This document shows, one piece after another, positions 16,366 to 24,618 of a stretch of 57,370 nucleotides of DNA (positions within the stretch are counted from its first letter, which is position 1; each line of letters opens with the position of its first letter). The position numbers and the translations under genes were made by a program. The notes below the pieces were generated by a model. The model was not told the origin of the DNA. It saw only the letters and a list, made by a program, of their open reading frames with translations, and did not search any database. The stretch is from Streptomyces sp. NK15101 (lineage in GTDB: Bacteria > Actinomycetota > Actinomycetes > Streptomycetales > Streptomycetaceae): contig NZ_JAINVG010000046.1 of NCBI RefSeq assembly GCF_020400725.1, positions 1-57,370 on the forward strand, in the 5' to 3' direction.

Positions 16366-16975
16366 TCAGGCGGCGCGGCCGGCCTTGAGCGCGGCGGCGA
16401 CCTCGACGACACGACGGGCCTGGTGGCGAGCCGCCTCCAGACTCACCTCGCCGGGTTCCCCGTCGCCGACCACGTGCGAGGTCCCGTAGGGATTGCCCGA
16501 CTTGAACTGGACCGGGTGGGTGTAGCCGGGGGGGCACGATGACGCCGCCCCAGTGATAGAAGGTGTTGCCGAGCGCCAGAAGGGTCGACTCCTGGCCGCC
16601 GTGGGCGCTGTTGGAGGCGGTGAAGGCCGAGTACACCTTGTCCGCGAGCCTGCCCTCGAACCACAGGGGCCCGGTGGTGTCGATGAACTGCCGCAGCTGG
16701 GCGGCGGGGTTGCCGAAGCGGGCCGGGGTACCGAACAGCACCGCGTCCGCCCACTCCAGGTCGCCGTGCCCGGCCTCGGCGACATCGGCGGTGTCCTGGT
16801 GGTGCCGGGCCCAGGCCGGATGGGCGTCGATCGCCTCGGGCGGAGCCGTCTCGGCCACCTTGCGGAGCCGGACGCACGCGCCGGCCTTCTCGGCGCCCTC
16901 GACGGCGGCTCGTGCCAGGGCGTGCACGTTGCCGCTGGTGCTGTAGTAGACGACTGCGACGTTCACGGGCTCCAT
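16366..16975 (-). pseudogene. WrbA-type NAD(P)H:quinone oxidoreductase with frameshift
   Basis: From the ATG at 16975 (GGAGGT 8 bases before) the frame encodes a flavodoxin fold: VVYYSTSGN (FMN phosphate loop), LFGTPARFGNP, and ALGNTFYHWGG. At 16528-16534 there are seven C residues on the coding strand where six would keep VPPGYTHP in frame; after that the protein continues perfectly in the next frame through PVQFKSGNPYGTSHVVG to the stop at 16366. With one C removed the product would be about 202 residues, normal for WrbA. Either a true loss-of-function mutation or a homopolymer sequencing error. First gene of the unit read from the ECF41-type promoter at 17022-17048. Confidence 0.85.
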
Positions 16976-17021
16976 GCCGGTGTACCTCCGTTTGCTTCCG
17001 CCACGTTCCGTTGTCAGGTAG

Positions 17022-17048
17022 GACGAGACGGCCCGGCGGAATGTGAGG
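17022..17048 (-). promoter_or_regulatory. ECF41-type promoter of wrbA-snoaL
   Basis: On the minus strand CCTCACA (17042-17048), exactly 16 bases, then CGTC (17022-17025). The ECF41 consensus I recall is TGTCACA-N16-CGTC. It faces the wrbA gene, whose ATG is 47 bases downstream of CGTC. Confidence 0.6.
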
Positions 17049-17070
17049 CGGAGCGCCGATCTCACATTCC
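17038..17070. promoter_or_regulatory. Inverted repeat linking the two ECF promoters
   Basis: GGAATGTGAG (17038-17047) and CTCACATTCC (17061-17070) form a perfect 10-base inverted repeat with a 13-base centre. Each arm contains the -35 element of one of the two divergent promoters. Confidence 0.75.
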
Positions 17071-17086
17071 GGGGCGCCGCCCCGTC
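17060..17086 (+). promoter_or_regulatory. ECF41-type promoter of sigJ
   Basis: TCTCACA (17060-17066), exactly 16 bases, then CGTC (17083-17086), about 40 bases before the sigma-factor ATG. Same spacing and elements as the divergent promoter, so autoregulation is expected. Confidence 0.65.
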
Positions 17087-17127
17087 ATAGAGGTGAGGGA
17101 AGAACCGACCGAGGGAGCCTCACGACC

Positions 17128-18063
17128 ATGACGCCCAGTTCGACCGCGCCGCAGGACGGCCGACTCGACCCGATGTCGAGCGCGCTCACGGAGGAACGCC
17201 GTCGGCTGCTCAACCTCGCCTACCGGATGCTGGGCTCCCTGGCCGAGGCCGAGGACGTCGTCCAGGAGACGTACGCCCGCTGGTACGCGATGTCCCGGCG
17301 ACAGCAGGAGGCGGTGGCGTCCCCCAGGGGGTGGCTGGCCAAGGTCGCCGGCCGCATCTGCCTCGACGTGCTTCGCTCGGCGAGGGTGCGGCGGGAGCGT
17401 TACGTGGGGGAATGGGTTCCCGAGCCGCTGCCCGCCCGCGACGAGTGGCCCGGCGGCGGAACGGACGACAGCACGGCCGATCCGGCCGATCGCATCACGC
17501 TCGACGAGTCGGTCGGCATGGCCTTCCTCGTCGTGCTGGAGGCCATGACCCCGGCGGAGCGCGTGGCGTTCGTCCTCCACGACGTCTTCCGCTACCCCTT
17601 CTCCGAAGTGGCCGACATCGTCGGCCGCACCCCGGCGGCCTGTCGCCAGCTGGCGGCCTCGGCCCGCCGCCGCGTCGACGCCTCGCGGGCCCCCTCGGCG
17701 CCGACGACCCAGCGGGCCCGTGTCGTCAGGGAGTTCAAACGGGCGTGGCAGGCCCAGGACATCAGCGCCCTCATCGGCCTGCTGGATCCCGACGCCACCG
17801 CCGTCGGGGACGGCGGCGGCCTCGTCACGGCGCTGCTCCGTCCGATCGAGGGCGCCGAGCGGATCGCCCGCTTCTTCGCCGGCCGGACCCGCCCGGGGCG
17901 GCTGGTGGTCCGGGAGTGCACGGTCAACGGTCAACCCGGCCTGGCGGCCCACCTGGACGGCGCCGTCCTGTCGGTGTACGCGTTCGACATCGCGGACGGC
18001 AGGATCCGACGGATCTGGGCCGTGCTCAACCCCGAGAAGCTCCGGCCGTGGAAGAGGGGGTGA
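17128..18063 (+). CDS. sigJ: ECF41-family RNA polymerase sigma factor with SnoaL-like C-terminus (SigJ)
   Basis: 311 residues. Sigma region 2 at about 25-90 (LLNLAYRMLGSLAEAEDVVQET), region 4 at about 125-185 (LTPAERVAFVLHDVF-type segment, FSEVADIVGRTPAACRQL). The ECF41-specific elements are present: WVPEPL at 96-101 in the linker, DGGG at 228-231 and NPEKL at 301-305 in the fused SnoaL-like domain, which in this group replaces an anti-sigma factor and modulates activity. Start ATG with GAGGGAG about 10 bases upstream; an internal ATG (MSSAL) is a weaker choice. Its own promoter and the divergent one both match the ECF41 pattern. Confidence 0.9.
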   Translation: MTPSSTAPQDGRLDPMSSALTEERRRLLNLAYRMLGSLAEAEDVVQETYARWYAMSRRQQEAVASPRGWLAKVAGRICLDVLRSARVRRERYVGEWVPEPLPARDEWPGGGTDDSTADPADRITLDESVGMAFLVVLEAMTPAERVAFVLHDVFRYPFSEVADIVGRTPAACRQLAASARRRVDASRAPSAPTTQRARVVREFKRAWQAQDISALIGLLDPDATAVGDGGGLVTALLRPIEGAERIARFFAGRTRPGRLVVRECTVNGQPGLAAHLDGAVLSVYAFDIADGRIRRIWAVLNPEKLRPWKRG

Positions 18064-18066
18064 CGC

Positions 18067-18100
18067 CCGCCCCGCCGGTGGACCGGCGGGCGGGGGCGGC
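18067..18100 (+). terminator. Hairpin after sigJ
   Basis: CCGCCGG-TGGA-CCGGCGG with further pairing of flanking C- and G-runs, beginning a few bases after the sigJ stop. Confidence 0.6.
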
Positions 18101-18143
18101 GGCCCGGGTGGTACGCGCGGACGGCGCCGGAGTACGGATGTCA

Positions 18144-18195
18144 GGCGTCTCCAGCCGCTTTCACCACGGCCCTGGCCCGGCGTCTCCAGCCGCTT
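18144..18195. repeat. 17-bp direct repeat in the sigJ-hydrolase intergenic region
   Basis: GGCGTCTCCAGCCGCTT occurs at 18144-18160 and 18179-18195. The whole gap from 18064 to 18376 holds otherwise only the sigJ terminator and presumably the promoter of the hydrolase; no gene is seen in it. Confidence 0.7.
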
Positions 18196-18376
18196 CCGCA
18201 ACGGGCCCGGGTCCCCGTGTCCTCCCGAACACCGTGCTCGGGGCGGCTTGTGCCGTTGCCACCCGGTTGCGCGTCCCGTGCGCCGTTCGTGCGCTCTGGT
18301 CGCTCCGTTCCCGGTACGTGAGGCTTGCGACCGTCCGCAGAGCGGACCGCCAGCAGCCCCAGTGGAGAGGAAACGG

Positions 18377-20278
18377 GTGCCCGTGCCCCAGGACAACCCC
18401 TTCGCCAACGGAACGTCCGAAGAATTCCCCGGCTTCCCGGGCATCACGACGGGCCTCACCGCCGCCGAGGCCTCCCGCATCACCGGCCGCGGCCTCTGGA
18501 CCGCCGACGGCACCGTCGACCCCGACGTCGTCCGTCTCGGCCGCACCCTCGCCACCGCCCTCCTGAACGGAGGCGGCGACGGCCCCGAGGCCCCGCTCCC
18601 CGACGGACTCGCCGCGCGCGTCGAGGAGGTACGGGACCTCGCCCTGCCCGCGTACCACCGCATCGAGGCCACGGACGGCATCCGCCTCTCCGCCCTCAGC
18701 CTCCGGCAGTCGGCCCCCGGCCCCCACCCGCTCGTCGTCGTCCCGGCCGGCTGGACCCCCTTCGGCTGGCCGCTGTTCCTCTGGTCCTACCTCGACCTCG
18801 CCCGCAGGGGCCACCACGTCCTCGCCTACACGCCCCGCGGCCTCGGCACCCCCGGACTGCCCTCCACCTCCGAAGGCTTCGTCGACGTCGCGGGGCCCCA
18901 CGACTGGGCCGACGGCTCCGCCGTCATCGACTTCGCGACCGACTACCTCGCCCCGAGCGCGATCGGCTTCCTCGGCGAGTCCTACGGCTCCGGCATCAGC
19001 CAGCTCGTCGCCGCCCACGACGACCGGGTCACCGCCGTCGTCGCCCTCAGCACCTGGGGGAACCTCGCCACCAGCCTCCACGACCACGGCACCCGCCACC
19101 TCGCGGCCGTGAAGGCCCTCCTCGCGCTCACCGGCGGCCCGGTGGAGACCAAGTTCGACAAGGCGAACCAGGAGGTCCTGGCCGACTTCCTCGCCGGCCG
19201 GAACCTCGACCGGTTCGTCGAGTGGGGCCGGCTGCGCGCCCCCGAGTCGTACCTCCACCTCACCAACGAGAACGAGACCCCCACCTTCTTCTCGAACACC
19301 TGGCACGAGGGCCTCTTCGCCGTCAACCAGCTCCTGGAGACCTTCGACGGCCTCCGGGTCCCCAAACGGCTCAACCTCTGGATCGGCGACCACTCCGCCC
19401 CCGAGGGCCCCGGACTCGTCGGCACGGAGCCCGACGAGGAGAACCTCCCCCTGGCCGAGGCGTACGCCTGGCTCGACCACCATCTCAAGGGCGAGCGCAA
19501 CGGGGTGGAACACTGGGAACAGGTCTGCGGCCAGGTGATGTTCACGTACGTCACCGAACCCGTCCTCGACCCCGGCACCGGCGAGCCGACCGGCGAGAAC
19601 CGCATCGTCGAAGAGGCCTCCCGGGAGAGCCGCGCCGACTGGGGCCGGGTCACCACCGGCGTCGAGGTCTTCGGCCTCACCGGCGACGGCGCGGGCGGCA
19701 CCGACGGCCGGCTCCTCCCCGCCGGCGAGACGACGACTCCCGCGGAGGTCACCGGCTGGCGCCGCGCGTTCCTCGCGGGCGTGGAGACCGAGGCCACCGT
19801 CATGGACGGCCCCATGGGGACCGGCCAGGCGGAACGCGCCGGCAACCCCAGGACCTACGACACCCGCAAGATCGACCGCAGGCACGCCGTCGTCTGGACC
19901 ACCACACCGCTCGCCCCCCTGGCCGGCGGGGGCGCGGCCGGCCGCCGCGTCCGGGGCGCCCCGCGGCTGCGCCTCACGGTCCGCTCCACGGCCGGCTCCG
20001 CCGGTCTCGTCGCCCGTCTCTTCGACGTCGCCGAGGACGGCACGGCCCGGATCATCACCCACGAGCCGCTCAACGTCCACGGGCTGACGCCCGACCAGGA
20101 GCGCACCGTGACCTGGCGGCTCCAGGCCGCCGCGTACGACATCCCCCCGGGACACCGTCTGATGCTGGTCCTCGACAGCAAGGACCCGCTGTACGGGGAC
20201 GCCTCCGTGACCTGGACGCAGACGGTCCTCAGCTCCCCGGAGGGCGCGCCGGCCTTCCTCGAACTGCCGCTGGGCTGA
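18377..20278 (+). CDS. CocE/NonD-family (S15-like) serine hydrolase
   Basis: 633 residues; GTG chosen because GAGAGG is 7 bases upstream. Alpha/beta-hydrolase core at about 100-400 with nucleophile Ser202 in GESYGSG, followed by a jelly-roll C-terminal domain (about 430-633; LRLTVRSTAGSAGLVARLFDV, PPGHRLMLVLDSKD) as in X-Pro dipeptidyl peptidases and cocaine esterase. No signal peptide, so intracellular or non-classically released. Likely hydrolyses acyl esters or peptides; substrate unknown. Converges on the flavin monooxygenase pair with a shared terminator. Confidence 0.85.
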   Translation: MPVPQDNPFANGTSEEFPGFPGITTGLTAAEASRITGRGLWTADGTVDPDVVRLGRTLATALLNGGGDGPEAPLPDGLAARVEEVRDLALPAYHRIEATDGIRLSALSLRQSAPGPHPLVVVPAGWTPFGWPLFLWSYLDLARRGHHVLAYTPRGLGTPGLPSTSEGFVDVAGPHDWADGSAVIDFATDYLAPSAIGFLGESYGSGISQLVAAHDDRVTAVVALSTWGNLATSLHDHGTRHLAAVKALLALTGGPVETKFDKANQEVLADFLAGRNLDRFVEWGRLRAPESYLHLTNENETPTFFSNTWHEGLFAVNQLLETFDGLRVPKRLNLWIGDHSAPEGPGLVGTEPDEENLPLAEAYAWLDHHLKGERNGVEHWEQVCGQVMFTYVTEPVLDPGTGEPTGENRIVEEASRESRADWGRVTTGVEVFGLTGDGAGGTDGRLLPAGETTTPAEVTGWRRAFLAGVETEATVMDGPMGTGQAERAGNPRTYDTRKIDRRHAVVWTTTPLAPLAGGGAAGRRVRGAPRLRLTVRSTAGSAGLVARLFDVAEDGTARIITHEPLNVHGLTPDQERTVTWRLQAAAYDIPPGHRLMLVLDSKDPLYGDASVTWTQTVLSSPEGAPAFLELPLG

Positions 20279-20289
20279 GACCGGAGGCC

Positions 20290-20327
20290 GCGCCGCGGGT
20301 GCCCGGTTCCTCGGGCACCCGCGGCGC
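20290..20327. terminator. Bidirectional terminator between hydrolase and monooxygenase genes
   Basis: A perfect 16-bp stem (20290-20305 with 20312-20327) and a 6-base loop GTTCCT, exactly between the two convergent stop codons. Confidence 0.85.
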
Positions 20328-20331
20328 GGTG

Positions 20332-21696
20332 TCACACCGCCGGCGCGAGCCCCAGATGCTCCCGCAGCGTCGTCCCCGTGTACGCCGTGCGGTACACGCC
20401 CCGCTCCTGGAGCTCCGGCACGAGCAGGTCGACGACGTCGTCGAGTCCGTCCGGCACCAGGTACGGCGAGATGTTGAATCCGTCGACGGCTCCGTACCGG
20501 GCGAACCGGGCGAACTTCTCCGCGAGCCCGGCCGGGGTGCCGACGTGACCGCGCTGCGGACCGAGCTCGATGACCGTCTCGCGCAGCGACCAGCCGTTGG
20601 CGTCGGCCTTCGCCCGCCACTCGGCCACCGTGTCCAAGGTCTCGCCCAGCTGACGGGTGCCGAACTTCCCGTCGTACTCGGCGACCACCGGATCCTCGGC
20701 CGGCAGCGGCCCGTCCGCGTCCCGCCCGGACAGGTCGAAGCCCCACAGCCGGCTCGCGATGCCCAGCGCGACGGCGGGCGTGACCTGTTCGAGGCGGACC
20801 CAGCGGGCCTTCTCCTCCGCCTCCTTCTCGGTGGCCCCGATGACGATCTCCGTCCCCGGCAGGATCCGCAGGGCGTCCTCGGGCCGCCCGGCCGCCCGCA
20901 GCCGGCCCCGGACGTCCTCGGCGAAGGCCAGCGCGTCGTCGAAGTCCGTACCGTGCGCGGAGAAGATCACGTCCGCGTTGCGAGCCGCGAAGTCCCGCCC
21001 CTCGCCGGAATCGCCCGCCTGGAAGATCACCGGATGCCCCTGCGCGCTGCGCGGCAGCGTCGGTGCCAGATCGACGTCGAAGTGGTCGGTCCGCGACCGT
21101 ACGCGACCCACCGCACCCGGCACCGACCAGGTCCGGGCCCCGGCGGAAGCGGCGACCGCGCCCTCCGCCCAGCCGTTCCACACGGCGCGCGCGACGGAGA
21201 GGAACTCCTCGGCGCGCCGGTAGCGGTCGGCGTGGTCGAGGAAGCCGCCCCGCCGGAAGTTCTCGCCGGTCCAGGCGTTGTGGGTGGTCACCACGTTCCA
21301 GCCGGCCCGGCCGCCGGAGAGCAGGTCGAGTCCCGCGAGCCGCCGGGCGAGGTCGCCGGGCTCGTTGAAGGTGGTGTTGGACGTGGCGACCAGACCGATC
21401 CGTTCGGTGGCGGCGGCGAGCGCCGAAAGCTGGGTGATCGAGTCCGGGCGGCCGGCGACGTCCAGCTCGTGGATGCCGCCCTCCGACTCGCGCAGCCGCA
21501 GCCCGTCCCCGAGGAAGAACGCGTCGAAGAGTCCGCGCTCGGCGGTCCTGGCCACCCGCAGGAAGGACGCCGGATCGATCTGGGAGCCGCTGGACGGGTC
21601 CGACCAGATCGTCCAGTGGTTGACGCCCTGGAAGAACACCCCGAAGTGCAGCCGGGCGTCCGGGCGCGGGACGTCGTTCGCATCGGCGCGGGTCAT
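20332..21696 (-). CDS. FMN-dependent LLM-class monooxygenase (NtaA/SnaA/DszA group)
   Basis: 454 residues. Bacterial luciferase-like TIM barrel with group-specific landmarks: FFQGVNHWTIWSDP near the start, GLFDAFFLGDGLRLRE, TSNTTFNEPGDLARR, SGGRAGWNVVTTHN, and QAGDSGEGRDFAARNADVIFS (region quoted in part). Members oxidise EDTA/NTA, dibenzothiophene sulfone and related compounds using reduced FMN supplied by a separate reductase. The ATGA overlap with the upstream monooxygenase shows coupling. The cysteine-type leader peptide upstream points to use in organosulfur assimilation. No flavin reductase gene is seen nearby. Confidence 0.88.
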   Translation of the reverse strand: MTRADANDVPRPDARLHFGVFFQGVNHWTIWSDPSSGSQIDPASFLRVARTAERGLFDAFFLGDGLRLRESEGGIHELDVAGRPDSITQLSALAAATERIGLVATSNTTFNEPGDLARRLAGLDLLSGGRAGWNVVTTHNAWTGENFRRGGFLDHADRYRRAEEFLSVARAVWNGWAEGAVAASAGARTWSVPGAVGRVRSRTDHFDVDLAPTLPRSAQGHPVIFQAGDSGEGRDFAARNADVIFSAHGTDFDDALAFAEDVRGRLRAAGRPEDALRILPGTEIVIGATEKEAEEKARWVRLEQVTPAVALGIASRLWGFDLSGRDADGPLPAEDPVVAEYDGKFGTRQLGETLDTVAEWRAKADANGWSLRETVIELGPQRGHVGTPAGLAEKFARFARYGAVDGFNISPYLVPDGLDDVVDLLVPELQERGVYRTAYTGTTLREHLGLAPAV

Positions 21697-22814
21697 CGGG
21701 TCTCCTCCCGGACGGGCGCGGCGGCGCCGTCGGTCGTGAAGCGGCTGAGGGGCCGGGGTAGGCCCAGAGAGGTGCGCAGGGTGGTGCCCGGCAGCGGGCG
21801 GGCGGCGATCCGCCGCGCGAACAGCTCGGGCAGGACGAGGCGGGAGAGCACCGCCAGGTCCTCGTCGAGGACGAGCGGCCGCAGCCGCACCCCGTCGACA
21901 TGACCGCCCAGCTCCGCGAGGAGGTCCACGAGACCGGCCGCGGGACCGGTGTACCGCAGCCGGTCCGGGCCGCCCTCCCACGGGGAGTACCGTTCCAGGT
22001 CGGCGATCCGCTCCCGGGCCGTCTCGCCCGGGGTGTCGAGGGCGACCTCCAGCTCGGCGAAGGCGAGCGGCGCGCCCGCGGCGGTGGCCGCCTCGCCCGC
22101 CCCGGCCGGCGTCGGCCCGCCGACGAGGGCCACATCGGTGAGACCGGCCGGGACGAGACCCGGCCGGGAGAGGACCACGGGGCGGCCCTGTGGCGGGCGC
22201 GGCACGATCGACGGCCCCTTCACGGAGTACGTCTCCCCCGTGAAGTCGATGGCGTGGAGCCGCGACCGGTCCAGGTAGCGGCTGGTGGCCACCGATCGGA
22301 TCACCGCGTCGTCCTCCCACGAGTCCCACAGGTCCCGTACGACGCGGAGACCGTCGTGCGCCTCCCGGGCGAGGGCATCGGCCCCCTCGACGACCGGCCG
22401 TCCCCAGGCGCGCGCGGCGGCCGGATCCTCCTCGACCCCCACCACCCAGCCGGCCCGGCCGGCCGAGACGTGGTCGAGCGAGGCGAGCTGCGAGGAGACG
22501 TGGAACGGCTCGGCGTACGTGGTCGCCACGACCGGCGCCACGCCGAGGACGCTCGTCGAAGCGGCCACGAACGCGGCCCGCTCCACCGCGCCGATCCGGC
22601 CGACGGGACCGGAGCCGTTCCCGGAACCGGGCGGCAGGATCGAGTCCTCCAGGGTGACCAGGGTGAACCCGGCGTTCTCGGCGACGGCCGCGACCCGGGC
22701 GAGCCGACGCGGGGTCAGCAGCTCGCCGGGGGAGTGGGCGGCGCGGCGCCACGCGGCGGGATGGGCACCGTCGCCGTCGATCTCGACGGCCAGGTGCAGG
22801 GCAGGGCGGGGCAT
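21693..22814 (-). CDS. LLM-class flavin-dependent oxidoreductase
   Basis: 373 residues; ATG with AAGGA close upstream. A shorter luciferase-like barrel than the next gene: ENAGFTLVTLEDS, ATTYAEPFHVSSQLASLDHVS, GRAGWVVGVEEDP and a C-terminal LLAELGGHVDGVRLRPL segment. First gene of a two-gene operon (ATGA overlap) behind the leader peptide and a TTGACA/TATGGT promoter. The pair may act on the same sulfur compound or supply different steps; this is inferred from the leader. Confidence 0.82.
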   Translation of the reverse strand: MPRPALHLAVEIDGDGAHPAAWRRAAHSPGELLTPRRLARVAAVAENAGFTLVTLEDSILPPGSGNGSGPVGRIGAVERAAFVAASTSVLGVAPVVATTYAEPFHVSSQLASLDHVSAGRAGWVVGVEEDPAAARAWGRPVVEGADALAREAHDGLRVVRDLWDSWEDDAVIRSVATSRYLDRSRLHAIDFTGETYSVKGPSIVPRPPQGRPVVLSRPGLVPAGLTDVALVGGPTPAGAGEAATAAGAPLAFAELEVALDTPGETARERIADLERYSPWEGGPDRLRYTGPAAGLVDLLAELGGHVDGVRLRPLVLDEDLAVLSRLVLPELFARRIAARPLPGTTLRTSLGLPRPLSRFTTDGAAAPVREETR

Positions 22815-22928
22815 GGGAGTCCTTCCGAACGACAGGGACGCGCGACGGCACGGCAGCGGCGCGGGGCACGGCTGCACGGGGCCGGGCGACGGGACGTCAC
22901 GGGACGCGCGGACCCACGCGGGGCGGGG

Positions 22929-23030
22929 TCAGGCGCGAGGGGAAGGACAGATGGCCGAGGAGGTACGGCAGAAGTCGACGTGCCGGCGGCAGACCAGACG
23001 GGCACGCGAACGGGCGGGGACATGTGCCAC
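22929..23030 (-). CDS. Leader peptide with conserved Cys codons (sulfur-metabolism attenuator type)
   Basis: 33 codons from GTG (23028-23030; a second in-frame GTG nine bases upstream would add three). The C-terminal part contains RRHVDFCRTSSAIC, the recurring RRH(I/V)D(L/F)CR...AIC pattern found in the short putative leader peptides before actinobacterial sulfur-assimilation genes. Three Cys codons fall in the 15-residue core. It ends 115 bases before the monooxygenase ATG. Expected role: ribosome stalling at Cys codons under cysteine shortage controls the downstream operon. Mechanism is inferred from the family. Confidence 0.75.
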   Translation of the reverse strand: MAHVPARSRARLVCRRHVDFCRTSSAICPSPRA

Positions 23031-23101
23031 GGCGACCACTGCCGACACGTGCGCCTCCCCCCGGTTCCGGTCCCGTCCAGGTGTGCGGACGGGGACGCCT
23101 C

Positions 23102-23132
23102 ACCATAGGCAGGCCGCCTTCCGCACTGTCAA
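23102..23132 (-). promoter_or_regulatory. Vegetative-type promoter of the leader-monooxygenase operon
   Basis: TTGACA (23127-23132), 19-base spacer, TATGGT (23102-23107) on the minus strand, about 70 bases before the leader start codon. Confidence 0.65.
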
Positions 23133-23242
23133 GACCGTTCCGACCGCCGGGACGTCAGGGCGCCGGAGGAGGAGGGGAGTTGGGAGCGGGACAGGGGGAG
23201 CGGGTCGTGTCGGGACAGGTGGGAGGGAAGCGGGACCGGCAG

Positions 23243-23281
23243 CCCGCCGGTCCCGTCCCGGATCCCGCCGGTCCCGTCCCG
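23243..23281. repeat. 18-bp direct repeat, two copies
   Basis: CCCGCCGGTCCCGTCCCG at 23243-23260 and 23264-23281. The gap 23133-23409 shows no gene; it separates the two divergent transcripts. Confidence 0.6.
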
Positions 23282-23409
23282 TAGTCCGCCGGACACCCGT
23301 CCTGGTCCCGCTCCGTCCTCACGCTCCCCCTCGGGCCGGATCCCGTGTCAGACCCCGGGCTGACGGAAGGTCGGCCCGTGGACGGACGCGCGGGCCCGGC
23401 GCCGGCGCC

Positions 23410-23415
23410 TAGCGT
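23410..23415 (+). promoter_or_regulatory. -10 box of a leaderless esterase transcript
   Basis: TAGCGT followed by 6 bases and the ATG at 23422; no ribosome-binding site is visible between them. Confidence 0.5.
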
Positions 23416-23421
23416 GCCCCC

Positions 23422-24600
23422 ATGATCCGATTCACCAGGGCGGCCGCGGCCGCCGTTCTCGTCTGCTCCCTCGCCTTACCGGCCGGCATCGCCACGGCGG
23501 CCGTACCGGCAACCGGCGCTCCGGCCGTCGCCGGTACGGCACCGGCGGCCCGGGCCGCCACGCTGCCGGCGCCCACCGGACCGTACTCAGTCGGCAGCAC
23601 GGTCCTGCCGCTCGTCGACCGCTCCCGTACCGACCCCTGGGTGCCCACCGCCGACGGCCGTGCGCTCATGGTCACGCTGCACTACCCGGCCGCCCGTCCC
23701 GGTGGCGGCCGCCCCGCCCCGTACGCCACACGGGAGGAGGCGCGGCTGCTCGCCGAGCAGCTCGGGCCCGGCGTCTCCGGCGACGTGCTCGCCCGCACGC
23801 GCACCCACGGCAGGACCGACGCCCGGCCCGCGCCCGGACGGCACCCCCTGGTGCTGCTCTCGCCGGGCTTCAGCGTCTCCCGCTGGACGCTCACCCATCT
23901 CGCCGAGGACCTCGCCTCGCGGGGTTACGTCGTGGCCTCCGTCGACCACGCCTACGAGTCGTTCGGGACCAGCCTTCCCGGCGGCCGCACCCTCACCTGC
24001 GTCGCCTGCACGGCCCTCGACGAGGGCGGGGTGCACGGCAGTGTCGTCACCTCCACGCGCGCCGCCGACATGCGGTACGTCCTGGACCGGCTGACCGGGC
24101 CGAAGCCCGTCTGGCGGTACGCCGACGCGATCGACGCGCGCCGCGTCGGCATGGCCGGGCACTCCATCGGCGGGGCGAGCGCGGCCTCCGCGATGGTGGC
24201 CGATCCGCGCATCGACGCCGGGATCAACATGGACGGCTCCTTCTGGGAGGAGCTCCCCGCGGAGGGCCTGCGGGGCCGCCCGTTCATGATGCTCGGGACG
24301 CACGACAGCATGCACCTGCCCGGCGGGCAGGACGCCAGCTGGGACCGGGCGTGGACCGCGCTCGACGGCTGGAAGCGCTGGATCACGGTCGCCGGATCCG
24401 AGCACTTCACCTTCTCCGACGGCCCCGTGATCCAAGGCCACTTCGGCCTGCCCCAACCGGAACTTCCCGCCGACCGGGCCGTCGCCGTCACCCGGACCTA
24501 CGTCGCGGCCTTCTTCGACCAGCACCTGCGCGGGCTCCCGCGCCCGGTCCTCGACGGCCCGACGCCCGCGAATCCGGAGGTCCACTTCCAGCACCGCTGA
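23422..24600 (+). CDS. Secreted PAF-acetylhydrolase-like esterase
   Basis: 392 residues. Signal peptide at 1-27 (MIRFTRAAAAAVLVCSLALP, ending ATA). Alpha/beta-hydrolase fold with nucleophile Ser248 in GHSIGG, an Asp about 24 residues later in NMDGSF and His in SEHFTFSD; the pattern SVDHAYES after the first core strands is typical of the PAF acetylhydrolase isoform II / lipase group. Two Cys (CVAC, 193-196) may form a disulfide. Likely acts outside the cell on short acyl esters or phospholipids. Preceded directly by a -10 box (leaderless). Confidence 0.85.
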   Translation: MIRFTRAAAAAVLVCSLALPAGIATAAVPATGAPAVAGTAPAARAATLPAPTGPYSVGSTVLPLVDRSRTDPWVPTADGRALMVTLHYPAARPGGGRPAPYATREEARLLAEQLGPGVSGDVLARTRTHGRTDARPAPGRHPLVLLSPGFSVSRWTLTHLAEDLASRGYVVASVDHAYESFGTSLPGGRTLTCVACTALDEGGVHGSVVTSTRAADMRYVLDRLTGPKPVWRYADAIDARRVGMAGHSIGGASAASAMVADPRIDAGINMDGSFWEELPAEGLRGRPFMMLGTHDSMHLPGGQDASWDRAWTALDGWKRWITVAGSEHFTFSDGPVIQGHFGLPQPELPADRAVAVTRTYVAAFFDQHLRGLPRPVLDGPTPANPEVHFQHR

Positions 24601-24618
24601 GCCGCTGCCGGCCAGGAG

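Noticed and set aside
15887..17065. A continuous 392-codon frame joining WrbA and SnoaL as one fusion protein
   Set aside because: The stretch between them is nonsense sequence; WrbA continues in another frame after an extra C, and the SnoaL gene has its own ATG and ribosome site.
18161..22135. Very long open frames (over 1100 codons) on both strands across the hydrolase and monooxygenase genes
   Set aside because: They are antisense or out-of-frame shadows of GC-rich genes: Arg/Pro/Gly-rich, no domains, no start signals.
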